64,000 bases of DNA from Candidatus Binatia bacterium (lineage in GTDB: Bacteria; Desulfobacterota; Binatia; UBA12015): contig DATCMB010000014.1 of assembly GCA_036563615.1 (NCBI GenBank), forward strand, positions 416,806 to 480,805, read 5' to 3'. Positions 35,321 through 44,518 of the stretch are shown piece after piece. Each line of letters begins with the position of its first letter. The first letter of the stretch is position 1. The notes beneath the pieces are model-generated. The model was not told the origin of the DNA. It ran no database searches and saw only the letters and a list, made by a program, of their open reading frames with translations. A program made the translations under genes and the position numbers.

Positions 35321-37048
35321 ATGCGCCGGACCCTCGCCCTCGCCTGCTCACTCGCCGCGGCGAGCCTTCTCGTGCCGGTAGCCGCAGCCGCCGTCGACCT
35401 GACCAACGGCAAGCGCCTCACGCTGCGCGACAAGGCCAACCCGAAGCAGGACGTCGCCAACTTCGCCTTTCGACAGGACACGGCGCTGTTCAACCTCGTC
35501 GACCCGACGTGCGCGTCGGGCAACACGAGCAGCGTGCAGATCGTCACCTCGTCGCAGATCGGTCCGGAGGTGACGCTGCCGTGCAGCGGCTGGAAGGTGA
35601 TGAGCAACGGCTACCGCTACGCGGCGAAGGCGGGCGGTCCGGGCGGCGTGCGCTCGATCCAGTTCAAGGCGGGCACCCTCGTGCTGCGCGCGGCGGGACC
35701 GCCGTACGTCGCGCTCGGCGGCCCGACGACGTTCGTCGAGACGCGCTTCCGGGTCGGCTCGACGATCTACTGCGGACGCTTCGAGCAGCCGCCGGCACGC
35801 TTCATGAAGAACCAGGCGGACGTGGTGATCGCGAAGGGCCCGACCGTGCCGTGCCAGCTCGACTGCGGCAACGGCATCGTCGAGCCCGGCGAGATCTGTG
35901 ACGACGGCAACACCACCTCCGGCGACGGCTGCGACGCGAACTGCAAGCCGACCGGCTGCGGCAACGGCATCGTCACCGCGGGCGAGCAGTGCGACGACGG
36001 CAACACCACGTCCGGCGACGGCTGCCGCGCGGACTGCACGCTCGAGGTGTGCGGCGACGGCATCGTCGACGCGGGCGAGGAGTGCGACGACGGCAACGTC
36101 GAGAGCGGCGACTGCTGCTCGGCGTCGTGCAGCGCGGAAGCGGCGGGCACGGCGTGCGCCGACGACGAGAACCCGTGCACCGACGACGTCTGCGACGGCG
36201 CCGGCATCTGCACGCACGTGCCGAACGACGATCCCTGCGACGACCGCAACGGCTGCACGACCAACGACGTCTGCTCGAACGGCGAGTGCGTCGGCACGCT
36301 GCTGCCGCCGTGGATCAACGAGCTCGACTACGACTCGAACGACGGCTTCCCGAACGACGACCGCGACGAGTTCGTCGAGATCGCGGGCCCGGCCGGCACC
36401 GATCTGAGCGGCTACAAGATCCTCGCCGTCGAGGGCGCGGGTCCGCAGTGCTCGACGGGCTTCTTCGTCAACGCGGGCGACGCGCACTTCATCGCGACGA
36501 TTCCGAACGGCACGGTGCTCGCCGACGACACCGGCACCGGCATCGGCTTCTTCGTCGCGTGCTTCTCGAACACCTCGCTGAACGTGGTCGCCTCGGGACG
36601 CTGCGACGTCGTGCTGCCGGCGCCGTTCGCCGACTCGAACCTGAAGAACGGTCACCTGACGAACGTCGACGAGTGGTCGTGCCCCGACGGCGTGCTGGTG
36701 CTCGACCAGGACGACAACCTGGTCGACGCGATCAGCTACGAGGGCACCGTCGCCAACACGGGACTCTACGGACCCTACTTCCACGTCGTCCCGTACCGGG
36801 CCCCGACCGACGACGGCTGGCTGCCGGGCGTGTCGATCGAGAAGGTGACGAGCACGCTCGCGCCGGCGACGAGCGCGTCCGAGTGGCGCGACCCGTCGGA
36901 GCTCGGGCCGCTCGTCTGCTCGGGGCAGATCGGTCTGTTCTGCCCGAGCCACACGGCGACGCCGGGCAGCCAGAACCCGCTCCAGAACCTGGCCTGCGGC
37001 TCGCCGTGCGCGGCGTTCCTCGATCAGCCGGAGGACTTGCTCGAGTAG
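35321..37048 (+). CDS. Secreted surface protein: shared module + three DUF4215 repeats + lamin-tail-like domain
   Basis: The product is 575 residues with a signal peptide ending VAAAAVD. Residues about 25-175 match the module found at the C-termini of the proteins at 56067 and 58372. Shared features are LxLxD at the start, a GYRY turn, a GG.xSIxxKxG strand, then a Cys. Three DUF4215 repeats follow (about 181-265), each CGNGIVxxGExCDDGN or close. A further Cys-rich stretch covers 268-325. Residues about 325-500 look like a lamin-tail domain, starting INELDYDSNDG and including DEFVEIAGPAGTDLSGYKI. It is likely displayed on the surface or attached to the envelope. The stop overlaps the convergent UPF0270 gene by 25 bases. 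GGGAGAA precedes the ATG. Confidence 0.82.
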   Translation: MRRTLALACSLAAASLLVPVAAAAVDLTNGKRLTLRDKANPKQDVANFAFRQDTALFNLVDPTCASGNTSSVQIVTSSQIGPEVTLPCSGWKVMSNGYRYAAKAGGPGGVRSIQFKAGTLVLRAAGPPYVALGGPTTFVETRFRVGSTIYCGRFEQPPARFMKNQADVVIAKGPTVPCQLDCGNGIVEPGEICDDGNTTSGDGCDANCKPTGCGNGIVTAGEQCDDGNTTSGDGCRADCTLEVCGDGIVDAGEECDDGNVESGDCCSASCSAEAAGTACADDENPCTDDVCDGAGICTHVPNDDPCDDRNGCTTNDVCSNGECVGTLLPPWINELDYDSNDGFPNDDRDEFVEIAGPAGTDLSGYKILAVEGAGPQCSTGFFVNAGDAHFIATIPNGTVLADDTGTGIGFFVACFSNTSLNVVASGRCDVVLPAPFADSNLKNGHLTNVDEWSCPDGVLVLDQDDNLVDAISYEGTVANTGLYGPYFHVVPYRAPTDDGWLPGVSIEKVTSTLAPATSASEWRDPSELGPLVCSGQIGLFCPSHTATPGSQNPLQNLACGSPCAAFLDQPEDLLE

Positions 37049-37332
37049 CGCGCGAGAGCACGACGCAGATCGGCGGCGCGCATCAGGTTGGCGCTGCGCG
37101 TTGCGGGGTCGAAGACGATCCGCACCTCGCCGCGCTCGATCTGACGCAGCACGTCCCGCACCTTGCGCTCGAGCGTCGCCTCGCGCGCGCCGTAGTCGGT
37201 GCCGTCGCGGGTCACGAACTCGACGACGAGGCCGCGCAGCGCCTCGGGGCTGAGGCGATCGGCCGGCACCTCGACCGGCGGCAGGTCCTCGCGCGCCGAG
37301 CCGTCGTCGGCGTCGTGCGGGTCGTGCGACAT
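37024..37332 (-). CDS. UPF0270 (YheU-like) family protein
   Basis: The product is 102 residues, a little longer than the usual 70-90 because of an acidic N-terminus. The family core is clear: LSPEALRGLVVEFVTRDGTDYG, then EATLERKVRDVLRQIERGEVRIVFDP and a final N(L)M segment. The function of the family is unknown. It overlaps the end of the convergent surface-protein gene by 25 bases, which is plausible in such a dense genome. Confidence 0.8.
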   Translation of the reverse strand: MSHDPHDADDGSAREDLPPVEVPADRLSPEALRGLVVEFVTRDGTDYGAREATLERKVRDVLRQIERGEVRIVFDPATRSANLMRAADLRRALARYSSKSSG

Positions 37333-37398
37333 CGCGCTCGGTCATAGTCGAAGCGTCGCGCCGTCGCATTCGCGCGCGCGACGTGCTCTTGCTGCGGC

Positions 37399-38421
37399 AT
37401 GAAGGTCGACTGCGCGCTCACCGCCACGGATCTGTCGTCGGTGCCGGACGAGGTCCGCGACATCGAGCGTCTCGGCTACGACGGCACCTTCACCTTCGAG
37501 GGTCCGCACGATCCGTTCTTCCCGCTGCTGCTCGCCGCCGAGCACGCGCGCCGCCTCGAGCTCGCGACCGCGATCGCGATCGCGTTCCCGCGCAGCCCGA
37601 TGCAGCTCGCGAACGTCGCGCACGACCTGCAGACCTACTCGAAGGGCCGCTTCATCCTGGGTCTCGGCTCGCAGGTGAAGGCGCACATCGAGAAGCGCTT
37701 CAGCGCCACCTGGTCGCGGCCGGTCGCCCGCATGCGCGAGATGGTGCTCGCGCTGCGCGCGATCTGGCGCTGCTGGAACGAGAACGAGAAGCTCGACTTC
37801 CGCGGCGAGTTCTACCGCCACACCTTGATGACGCCGATGTTCAACCCGGGCCCGACCGGGTACGGGCCGCCGCGCGTCTTCCTCGCCGGCGTCGGACGGC
37901 CGATGACCGCGGTCGCGGGCGAAGTCGCGGACGGGCTCTTCGTCCACCCGCTCAACAGCCCCGAGTTCATCCGCACGACGACGCTGCCCGCGCTCGAGGC
38001 GGGCTTTGCGCGCGGCGGACGCACGCGCGAGCGCTTCGAGATCGCCTGCCAGGCGATGGTCGTCACCGGCTACACCGAGGAGGAGATGAAGCAGGCGGAG
38101 GCCACGACGCGCATGCAGATCGCGTTCTACGGCTCGACGCCCGCCTACCGCGTGGTCCTCGAGACGCACGGCTGGGGCGAGCTGCAGCCCGAACTGAACA
38201 GGCTCTCGAAGCAGGGCCGCTGGGCGGAGATGGCCGGGCTCGTCACCGACGAGATCCTCGACACCTTCGCCGTGCGCTGCGCGCCCGAGGACGTGCCGGC
38301 GCGGCTCGGCGCGCGCTACGCGGGGCTCGTCGACCGCCTCGGCATCATCTGCCACGCGAACCCGCAGCGCGCGCACCCCGAGCGCTGGGCCGAGGTGGTC
38401 GCCGCGTGCCGGGCGCTGTGA
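37399..38421 (+). CDS. LLM-class (luciferase-like, F420/FMN-dependent) oxidoreductase
   Basis: The product is 340 residues, a single luciferase-like TIM barrel. Motifs include GYDGTFTFEGPHDPF near the start, SKGRFILGLGSQVKAHIEKRF (about 81-101) and PPRVFLAGVGRPMTAVAGEVADGLFVHPL (about 155-183). The overall pattern fits the F420-dependent TIGR03617-type subgroup, common in organisms that degrade hydrophobic compounds. The substrate and the F420-versus-FMN choice cannot be settled by eye. It is a single plus-strand gene between minus-strand genes. Confidence 0.88.
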   Translation: MKVDCALTATDLSSVPDEVRDIERLGYDGTFTFEGPHDPFFPLLLAAEHARRLELATAIAIAFPRSPMQLANVAHDLQTYSKGRFILGLGSQVKAHIEKRFSATWSRPVARMREMVLALRAIWRCWNENEKLDFRGEFYRHTLMTPMFNPGPTGYGPPRVFLAGVGRPMTAVAGEVADGLFVHPLNSPEFIRTTTLPALEAGFARGGRTRERFEIACQAMVVTGYTEEEMKQAEATTRMQIAFYGSTPAYRVVLETHGWGELQPELNRLSKQGRWAEMAGLVTDEILDTFAVRCAPEDVPARLGARYAGLVDRLGIICHANPQRAHPERWAEVVAACRAL

Positions 38422-38482
38422 CGGGCGCGACGCGCGCGACCGCGAAGGCAAGATCCTCCGACGGCGGGCGGGCGCCGCGGCG

Positions 38483-39874
38483 TCAAGTACCGACGCCGAC
38501 GAAGCGCGTCCAGAGATACGTCGCGGCGAGCACCGCGTAGGTCGCGGCCGAGACCAGCAAGAGCACGAACGCCACGCGCCCCGGGCGCAGCTCCGCCGGC
38601 AGCGCGCTCGCGAGCCTGCCGTGCACGAGCACGAGCAGCGCGACGACGAACGACAGCGTGCCGACGAAGCCGATCAGCGCCGACAGCACGATCAGCGGCC
38701 CCGGCTCGCCGGAGAACATCGTGAGCCCGGTCACCACGGTGAGCAACACGACCATGCCGCGGTACGCGCGGCGCTCGTCGATCTCGCGTCCGCGCAGGAA
38801 GAAGAAGCGGATCATCTCGACGTGCACCTTGGCGACCGCATCGACCGTCGAGAGCCACGTGTCGCAGAGGAACGCCGCCGCGACGACCAGGAACACCGCG
38901 CGTCCGACCGTGCCCCATGCGAGCTCGAAGAAGCGCGCCTGCTCCGACGCGATCCGCCACTCGTCGGGCACCACGCCGCCCGGCAGCAGGATGACGTAGG
39001 CGAGAAAGCACGTCATGAGCGTCGTCAGCCAGTTGCCGACGATGCCGATGCCGGCGTCGAGCAGCAGCGCGCGGCTCCAGCGCCGCACGAGCGGCGCGTC
39101 CTCGCGCGCGGGCACGCCGCCCGCGCCGTCGAGCTCGCGCCACGCGGCCCCCATTCCTTTGCCGAGCACCCAGTAGCTGTAGAAGAGCGTCCAGAAGCCG
39201 CCGAGCCCGGCGAAGGTGAGCGCGGTCAGCACGCGGTCGGTGTCGCTCGGATCGAACGGGCGGTGCAGCGGCGCCGGCACGACCAGCGCGCGCAGGAACT
39301 CCGGCCACGCGCCGCGCACCTCGGGTCGCGTCACGCTGACCAACAGCCCCACGACCGTCACCACGGCGACCGCCCACATCACCTTCTCGATCAGCGCGTA
39401 CGTGCGCTCGCCGCGCAGCAGCGCGAACGCGAAGACGGCGATGGTCACCGACGCCCAGAACAGCGAGCGGCCGCGGTCGTCGAGCGGCGGCCAATCGAGG
39501 AGACGTGCGAGCGCCGTCCCGCCGGCCGAGGCGAACGCGCCGAACCAGAGGAACGCGACCACCATCAGGAGCCAGAGGACGAAGCAGAACGCCGGGTGGA
39601 CGCGCGCGAAGCCGCGCCAGACGCTCTCGCCCGTCAGCATCGAGTAGCGCCCGATCGCGTAGGTCACGGGGTACTGCACGAGGCAGGCCGGCGTCAGCAG
39701 GACGAGGAAGCCGAGGCCGTACTTCGCCGTCAAGTATGGCCACCAGATCAGCTCGCCGGAGCCCTGCGCGAGCGCCATCCAGACGATGCCGGGGCCGAGC
39801 GCCGCGAGCCAGCCGGGGAACGGATGGAGCCGCGTCCGGCCGAGCGGAGGCGGCGACGAGAGATCGAGCGCCAC
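38483..39874 (-). CDS. Divergent Nramp-like transporter lacking the metal-site motifs
   Basis: The product is about 463 residues with 11 or so membrane helices. The GTG at 39874 has a GAGGAG site. The fold looks Nramp-like (LeuT superfamily). In the first helix, however, the canonical DPGN is replaced by AQGSGEL, within LGPGIVWMALAQGSGELIWW. In the sixth helix the MPH motif is replaced by GGFWTLFYSYW. These residues bind Mn2+ or Fe2+ in true Nramps, so the substrate is probably different (inference). The gene starts 11 bases after the amino-acid-permease-like gene, so the two transporters are likely co-expressed. Confidence 0.75.
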   Translation of the reverse strand: MALDLSSPPPLGRTRLHPFPGWLAALGPGIVWMALAQGSGELIWWPYLTAKYGLGFLVLLTPACLVQYPVTYAIGRYSMLTGESVWRGFARVHPAFCFVLWLLMVVAFLWFGAFASAGGTALARLLDWPPLDDRGRSLFWASVTIAVFAFALLRGERTYALIEKVMWAVAVVTVVGLLVSVTRPEVRGAWPEFLRALVVPAPLHRPFDPSDTDRVLTALTFAGLGGFWTLFYSYWVLGKGMGAAWRELDGAGGVPAREDAPLVRRWSRALLLDAGIGIVGNWLTTLMTCFLAYVILLPGGVVPDEWRIASEQARFFELAWGTVGRAVFLVVAAAFLCDTWLSTVDAVAKVHVEMIRFFFLRGREIDERRAYRGMVVLLTVVTGLTMFSGEPGPLIVLSALIGFVGTLSFVVALLVLVHGRLASALPAELRPGRVAFVLLLVSAATYAVLAATYLWTRFVGVGT

Positions 39875-39885
39875 GCGCGAGCTCC

Positions 39886-41298
39886 TCAGCGCGTCGCGCG
39901 CCGCCACACGGCGTAGACGGGCAGCCCGGCGAGCACGATCAGGAAGCCCGGCCAGGTGTACTCTGGCTTGACGACGAGCAGGTCGACGCAGACGGCGAGC
40001 GCGAGCACGACGTAGGCGATCGGCAGGAGCGGGCTGCCGCCGGTCCCGTGGCGCGCGCGCAGGCGCAAGAGCCCGACGACCGTGAGCGCGTAGAACAGGA
40101 GCGCGGTCGCGATCACGTAGTCGAGCAGCTGCCCGTAGCGTCCCGAAAGCGCGAGCACCGACGCCCACGCGCCCTGCAGCACGAGCGCGCGCGCCGGGAC
40201 GCCGCGCGCGCTGAGCCGCGCGAGCGACGGAAACAGCAGCCCGTCGGCGGCCATCGCCTGGTAGAGACGCGGTCCGGCGAGCACGAGGCCGTTCACGCAG
40301 CCGAAGGTCGAGATCATGATCAGCACCGCCATCACGCCCTCACCGCGCGCACCGAGCACGCGACCCGCGACCGCCGTGCCGACGCGGTCCTCGGTCGCGT
40401 ACGCGATGCCGCGCTCGAGCGCGCTCGCGCCGTCGGGCGAGCCGTCGAGCGGCAGCACCGCGAGGTAGGCGACGTTGACGAACAGGTAGAGCGTCACGAC
40501 GAGCGACGTGCCGACCACCAGCGCGCGCGGCAGCGTCGTGCGCGGCTCGCGCACCTCGGCGCCGGTGAAGGTGACGTTGTTCCACGCGTCCGAGGAGAAC
40601 AGCGCGCCGACCATCGCCGCGCCGAAGCTCGCGGCGAGCGCGCCGGGCGAGACCTCGACCGCGAACGGGGCCGCGAAGTTCGCGGCGAGCACGTCGGAGC
40701 GCGTCCCGACGGCGAGCGCCAGCAGCACGATGACGGCGAGTGCGGCGATCTTCGCGACCGTGAAGACGTTCTGGATGCCCTTGCCGGTCGCGAGCCCGCG
40801 GCAGTTCGCGATGGTCAGCAGCACGATCACCGCGACCGCGACCAGCGCCTGCGGCGTGAGCGCGCGTCCCGCGACCTCGAGCAGCACGATCTCGGCGCCG
40901 AGCGCCGGCACGAGCACGGCGAGGAACTTCGCGAACGCGACCGCGACCGCGGCGATGGTGCCGGTCTGGATGACGAGCAGCAGCGTCCAGCCGTAGAGGA
41001 AGCCCGCGAGCGGGCCGAACGCCTCGCGCAGGAAGACGTACTGCCCGCCCGCGTACGGGTACATCGCCGCCAGCTCGGCGTAGCAGCGCGCTCCCATCAC
41101 GGTCATCGCGCCGGCGACCGCCCACACCGCGAGCAGCCAGCCCGCGGCCCCGACCTGCCACGCGATGTCGGCCGACACGATGAAGATGCCGGAGCCGATC
41201 ATCGCGCCGGCGACGATCATCGTGGCGTCGAACGGACCGAGCAGGCGGACGTAGTGCCCGCCCTGGTCGTCGCGCCTTTCCTCCACCGCCGGCTCCAC
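39886..41298 (-). CDS. APC-superfamily amino acid/polyamine permease
   Basis: The product is about 470 residues with 12 membrane helices. The first helix contains GAMIGSGIFIV, the unwound substrate-binding segment typical of APC transporters. YPYAGGQYVFLREAFGPLAGFLYGW follows. The GTG at 41298 is chosen because AAGAGGG lies at the right distance; a further GTG at 41352 would add 18 residues. The likely substrates are amino acids, but the specificity is unknown. Confidence 0.85.
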   Translation of the reverse strand: MEPAVEERRDDQGGHYVRLLGPFDATMIVAGAMIGSGIFIVSADIAWQVGAAGWLLAVWAVAGAMTVMGARCYAELAAMYPYAGGQYVFLREAFGPLAGFLYGWTLLLVIQTGTIAAVAVAFAKFLAVLVPALGAEIVLLEVAGRALTPQALVAVAVIVLLTIANCRGLATGKGIQNVFTVAKIAALAVIVLLALAVGTRSDVLAANFAAPFAVEVSPGALAASFGAAMVGALFSSDAWNNVTFTGAEVREPRTTLPRALVVGTSLVVTLYLFVNVAYLAVLPLDGSPDGASALERGIAYATEDRVGTAVAGRVLGARGEGVMAVLIMISTFGCVNGLVLAGPRLYQAMAADGLLFPSLARLSARGVPARALVLQGAWASVLALSGRYGQLLDYVIATALLFYALTVVGLLRLRARHGTGGSPLLPIAYVVLALAVCVDLLVVKPEYTWPGFLIVLAGLPVYAVWRRATR

Positions 41299-41400
41299 GG
41301 CGGGCCCTCTTGCCACGCGCGCTGCCGGGATGCGAGCCGGCCTAGCGCGCACCGCTCCGAGCCGCGGCGGACGCTGCGGGGATCGGCGCGAGCGGCACGA

Positions 41401-42654
41401 TCACCTCGGCAGACGGTTCACGACGATCTCGCCACCGCGGACGACGAGGTCGAGGCGCTCGCCCTGGCCGGTGAGGACCGAGACGTCGGCGAGGGGATCG
41501 CCGTCCACCAGCAGCAGGTCGGCGTAGGCGCCGGGCGCGACCACCCCGAGCTCGCCGCTCTTGCCGAGGATCTCGGCGTTGACGAGCGTTGCGGAGCGCA
41601 GCACGTCGAGCGGCGGCTGCACGTCCGAGCGCAGCAGAAACTCCCTCGACTGGGCGTCGTGGGTCTCGCCGAGCAAGTCGGTGCCGAACCCGATCCTCAC
41701 CCCGGCGGCGAGCGCGGTCTCGATGGCGGTCTTGCCGGCGTCGACCACCGCGTCGAGCTTGGCCATGCTCGCGGCCGGAAAGTTGAGCTGCCGACCGAGC
41801 GCGGCGACCTGGTCGTAGACGACGAGCGTCGGCACGAGGTAGCAGCCGCGCTCGGCCATGAACCGCGCGGCCGCGGCGTCGAGCAGGTTGCCGTGCTCGA
41901 TCGAGCGCACTCCCGCCCGCACCGCCTGGATGATGGCGTCGGGAACGTAGGCGTGGGCGAACGCGTAGGTGCGCCGGCGCGCGGCCTCCTCCACCGCGAC
42001 CCGGATCTCCTCCTCGCTGTACTGCACCATGTCGATCGGATCGCTGGGCGTGGCGACGCCGCCGCCGGCCATGATCTTGATCTGGTCGGCGCCGCCCTTC
42101 AGCTCCTCGCGCACCGCGCGACGTACGGCGTCGGGGCCGTCGGCGATGTGGGCGAAGCCGGTGGAGCGGATCGAGCACGCGCACAGGTGCGGCTCGGACG
42201 CGGGGTTCGGCGGGTTGGTGTCGCCGTGGCCGCCGGTCTGCGACAGCACGCGGCCCGAGCGGAAGACCCGCGGGCCGCGGATGAGACCGAGCTCGAGCGC
42301 CTCCTTGATCCCGGCGTCGAGGCCGCCCGCGTCGCGCACGGTGGTGAAGCCGCGCCGCAGCATGCGCTCGAGAATCGCCTTGGCCTCGATGCCGATGCGG
42401 GTGCGCGCCCGCCGGCCCATGGCGGCGAGGTCCATCGTGGTGATCGCGGCGTGCACGTGGGCGTCGATGAGCCCGGGCAGGAGCGTGCGGCCGCCGGCGT
42501 CCACGCGGGGCACGTCGTCCGGCGCGGCGAGGCGCGCGCCAGGACGCGACACCTCGACGATGCGCTCGCCCTCGACCCGAACGCTGGTCGCGGGACGGAG
42601 CTCGCCGCTCTGCAGGTCCAGAAGCTTGGCGTTCTCGACGACGAAGCCACTCAC
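41401..42654 (-). CDS. Metal-dependent amidohydrolase (imidazolonepropionase/prolidase-like)
   Basis: The product is 417 residues and belongs to the amidohydrolase superfamily. The metal site is complete: H66 and H68 (DAHVH), Lys193 (QIKIMAGGG, likely carbamylated), H234 (AFAHAY), H254 (SIEHG) and D326 (GFGTD). A small beta-sandwich made of both termini is also typical. It probably hydrolyses cyclic amides or Xaa-Pro-type peptides. No signal peptide is seen. It is the gene before the two transporters and could process what they import (inference). Confidence 0.88.
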   Translation of the reverse strand: MSGFVVENAKLLDLQSGELRPATSVRVEGERIVEVSRPGARLAAPDDVPRVDAGGRTLLPGLIDAHVHAAITTMDLAAMGRRARTRIGIEAKAILERMLRRGFTTVRDAGGLDAGIKEALELGLIRGPRVFRSGRVLSQTGGHGDTNPPNPASEPHLCACSIRSTGFAHIADGPDAVRRAVREELKGGADQIKIMAGGGVATPSDPIDMVQYSEEEIRVAVEEAARRRTYAFAHAYVPDAIIQAVRAGVRSIEHGNLLDAAAARFMAERGCYLVPTLVVYDQVAALGRQLNFPAASMAKLDAVVDAGKTAIETALAAGVRIGFGTDLLGETHDAQSREFLLRSDVQPPLDVLRSATLVNAEILGKSGELGVVAPGAYADLLLVDGDPLADVSVLTGQGERLDLVVRGGEIVVNRLPR

Positions 42655-42709
42655 ACCACTGCCCCCATCCCTCTCCCGCTGGGCTCGAGCTCGAGCCGCG
42701 GCGAACGCG

Positions 42710-43738
42710 TCAGTCGGCCGCGCCCTGCTTCTCGTCCTTCCCGTCGTCCGCGACCTTCACGAACTTGAGCGTCATGCGGTCGCTCTCGCCGATCGCGAGG
42801 TACTTGTCGCGGTCGCGCTCGCCGAGCCGCAGCGTCGGCGGCAGCGTCCACACGCCCTCGGGGTGGTCGCGCGTGTCCTTCGGGTTGGCGTTCACCTCGG
42901 ACTTGTCGGCGAGCTTGAAGCCGGCCTTCTCGACCTGCTCGATGACGAAGGCCTCGGGCAGGTAGCCCTGCTTGCTGGTCTCGCTCGCGACCGCGCCCGG
43001 CGCAGCGCGGTGCTGCTCGACGCCGAGCACGCCGCCCGGCTTCAGCGCGCGGTGGAACTCCGCGAGCCAGGCGTCGAGCGTGCCGTTGTTCACCATGCCG
43101 TGCAGGCCGCGCATGACGAGGATCAGGTCGACCTCGCCGTCGAGCGGCAGCTTCGGCGACTTGCCGTCAACCACAATCGGCTCGACCTTGCCGTAGGCTT
43201 CCGGCAGGCGCTCGAGGAAGAGCTTGGTGCGCTGGGCGTAGAGCGTCGGACGCTGGTCCTTCGGTCCGTCGGGATCGGGCGTCGTGACGTAGAGCTTGCC
43301 GCGACGCGCGAGCGCCGGCGCGAGGATCTCCGTGTACCAGCCCTCGCCGGGGCCGTACTCGAGCACCGTCAAGTCGGGCGCGAAGCCGAAGAGCTCGAGC
43401 GTCTCCTGCGGGTGGCGCTGCCCGTCGCGCGCCGCGTTGCCGGGCGCGCGGTGCGGACCTTGGAGCACGGCCGCCACCGCCGAGCGCCCGTCCGGATAGT
43501 CCTTCTCCGCGAGCGCCTTGGCGGCGGCGCGGACCTCCGGCGTGAGGCGCGCGCGCTCCGCTGCGTCCTGGCGCGCGAGCTCTGCGAAATCGCGCTCGAG
43601 CGCGGCCTGCTGCGCGGCTTGCGCCGACTGCGCGGGAGTCGGCGTCGCGTTCGGCGCCGCATCCGTGCCGGCACGAACGACCGTGGGAACGAGCGCGACG
43701 AGAGCGCTTCCGATCAACGAGCGAGCAAAGCGAGTCAT
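42710..43738 (-). CDS. Exported class I methyltransferase-like protein
   Basis: The product is 342 residues. It has a clear signal peptide (hydrophobic 8-22, cleavage near RAG). The SAM-binding motif VLEYGPGEGWYTEIL lies at about 125-139, with DLILVMRGLHGMVNNG further on. The fold is that of COG4798-type predicted methyltransferases, many of which also have a signal peptide. SAM is not known to be available outside the cytoplasm, so the activity in the envelope is puzzling. The N-terminal helical region (40-80) is Ala/Gln-rich. Confidence 0.8.
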   Translation of the reverse strand: MTRFARSLIGSALVALVPTVVRAGTDAAPNATPTPAQSAQAAQQAALERDFAELARQDAAERARLTPEVRAAAKALAEKDYPDGRSAVAAVLQGPHRAPGNAARDGQRHPQETLELFGFAPDLTVLEYGPGEGWYTEILAPALARRGKLYVTTPDPDGPKDQRPTLYAQRTKLFLERLPEAYGKVEPIVVDGKSPKLPLDGEVDLILVMRGLHGMVNNGTLDAWLAEFHRALKPGGVLGVEQHRAAPGAVASETSKQGYLPEAFVIEQVEKAGFKLADKSEVNANPKDTRDHPEGVWTLPPTLRLGERDRDKYLAIGESDRMTLKFVKVADDGKDEKQGAAD

Positions 43739-43802
43739 CCGCTCTGCCTATCCGCCCGCGGCGCGACGGACAAACGCCCGTGTCCATCACTCGGCCGCGC
43801 CG

Positions 43803-43841
43803 AAAAAACGACGAGGGCCCCGGCGGCTGCCGGGGCCCTCG
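43803..43841 (-). terminator. Strong rho-independent terminator
   Basis: CGAGGGCCCCGGC and GCCGGGGCCCTCG form a perfect 13-bp stem with a four-base loop. On the minus strand it is followed, after three bases, by TTTTTT. It lies about 55 bases after the stop of the small secreted-protein gene and ends that transcript before the methyltransferase gene. Confidence 0.9.
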
Positions 43842-43894
43842 CGTTCGGACCGACGTGAGCCGGCCCAGTTGATGCTCTGCCTAGCGCTCGGCGA

Positions 43895-44356
43895 TCAGAA
43901 GGTCGCCGTGCCGTCGACGAACGCACCGCTCGGCGACTGGCAGTACACGAGCGAGTTGAAGCCCTGCACGAGCGACGCGATGAGCGCGCCCGAGCTGCCC
44001 GGGACGCCCGCACACGGCGGCAGGCCCGGCGCCTTGCTGGCGATCTTTTCGACCTTGGCGATGTACTTCGGCAGCACGCCCTTCGACGGGTCGTTCAGGC
44101 AGGTGTCGACGCCCGTCGCCTTGCCCTTCGAGAAGTTCGCGGCGCCCTTCGCGTAGCACTTCTCCACCGACGCGGCGAGCTTCGCGCCCTCCTTCGAAGC
44201 CTTCTGGACGTTCTTCAGGACTGCGGGATCGGGCGGGATGAACCCACCACCGAACTCCGGCGGCAGCGGACCGGTGACGTACGTCCCGGCCAGCGCGACG
44301 GATGCCGACAGCGCAAACGCGACTGCCAGCGTCGTGCTCACGAACCTCTTCAACAT
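43895..44356 (-). CDS. Small secreted protein of unknown function
   Basis: The product is 153 residues with a textbook signal peptide (MLKRF start, ASVALA/G cleavage). The mature part is helical and lysine-rich, with four cysteines (in EKCYAK, DTCLND, PPCAG and VYCQS) that could form two disulfides. I do not recognise the family. A very good GAGGAGG site and a strong terminator suggest the gene is well expressed as a monocistronic unit. Confidence 0.8.
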   Translation of the reverse strand: MLKRFVSTTLAVAFALSASVALAGTYVTGPLPPEFGGGFIPPDPAVLKNVQKASKEGAKLAASVEKCYAKGAANFSKGKATGVDTCLNDPSKGVLPKYIAKVEKIASKAPGLPPCAGVPGSSGALIASLVQGFNSLVYCQSPSGAFVDGTATF

Positions 44357-44518
44357 GCTCAGGCCCTCCTCAGGGTGGGGTTGGGCCGCGACCCGTCGGG
44401 CGCAACGACGTGGGCGATCGTCGACACGTGTAGGACGCCCTGGGGTCGGGGCAGCTGCATCGCGGCCCTTCTACGGAGCTTGTCGAGGCCCAGTCAATGA
44501 TTTTCGTGGTGGTCGGGC

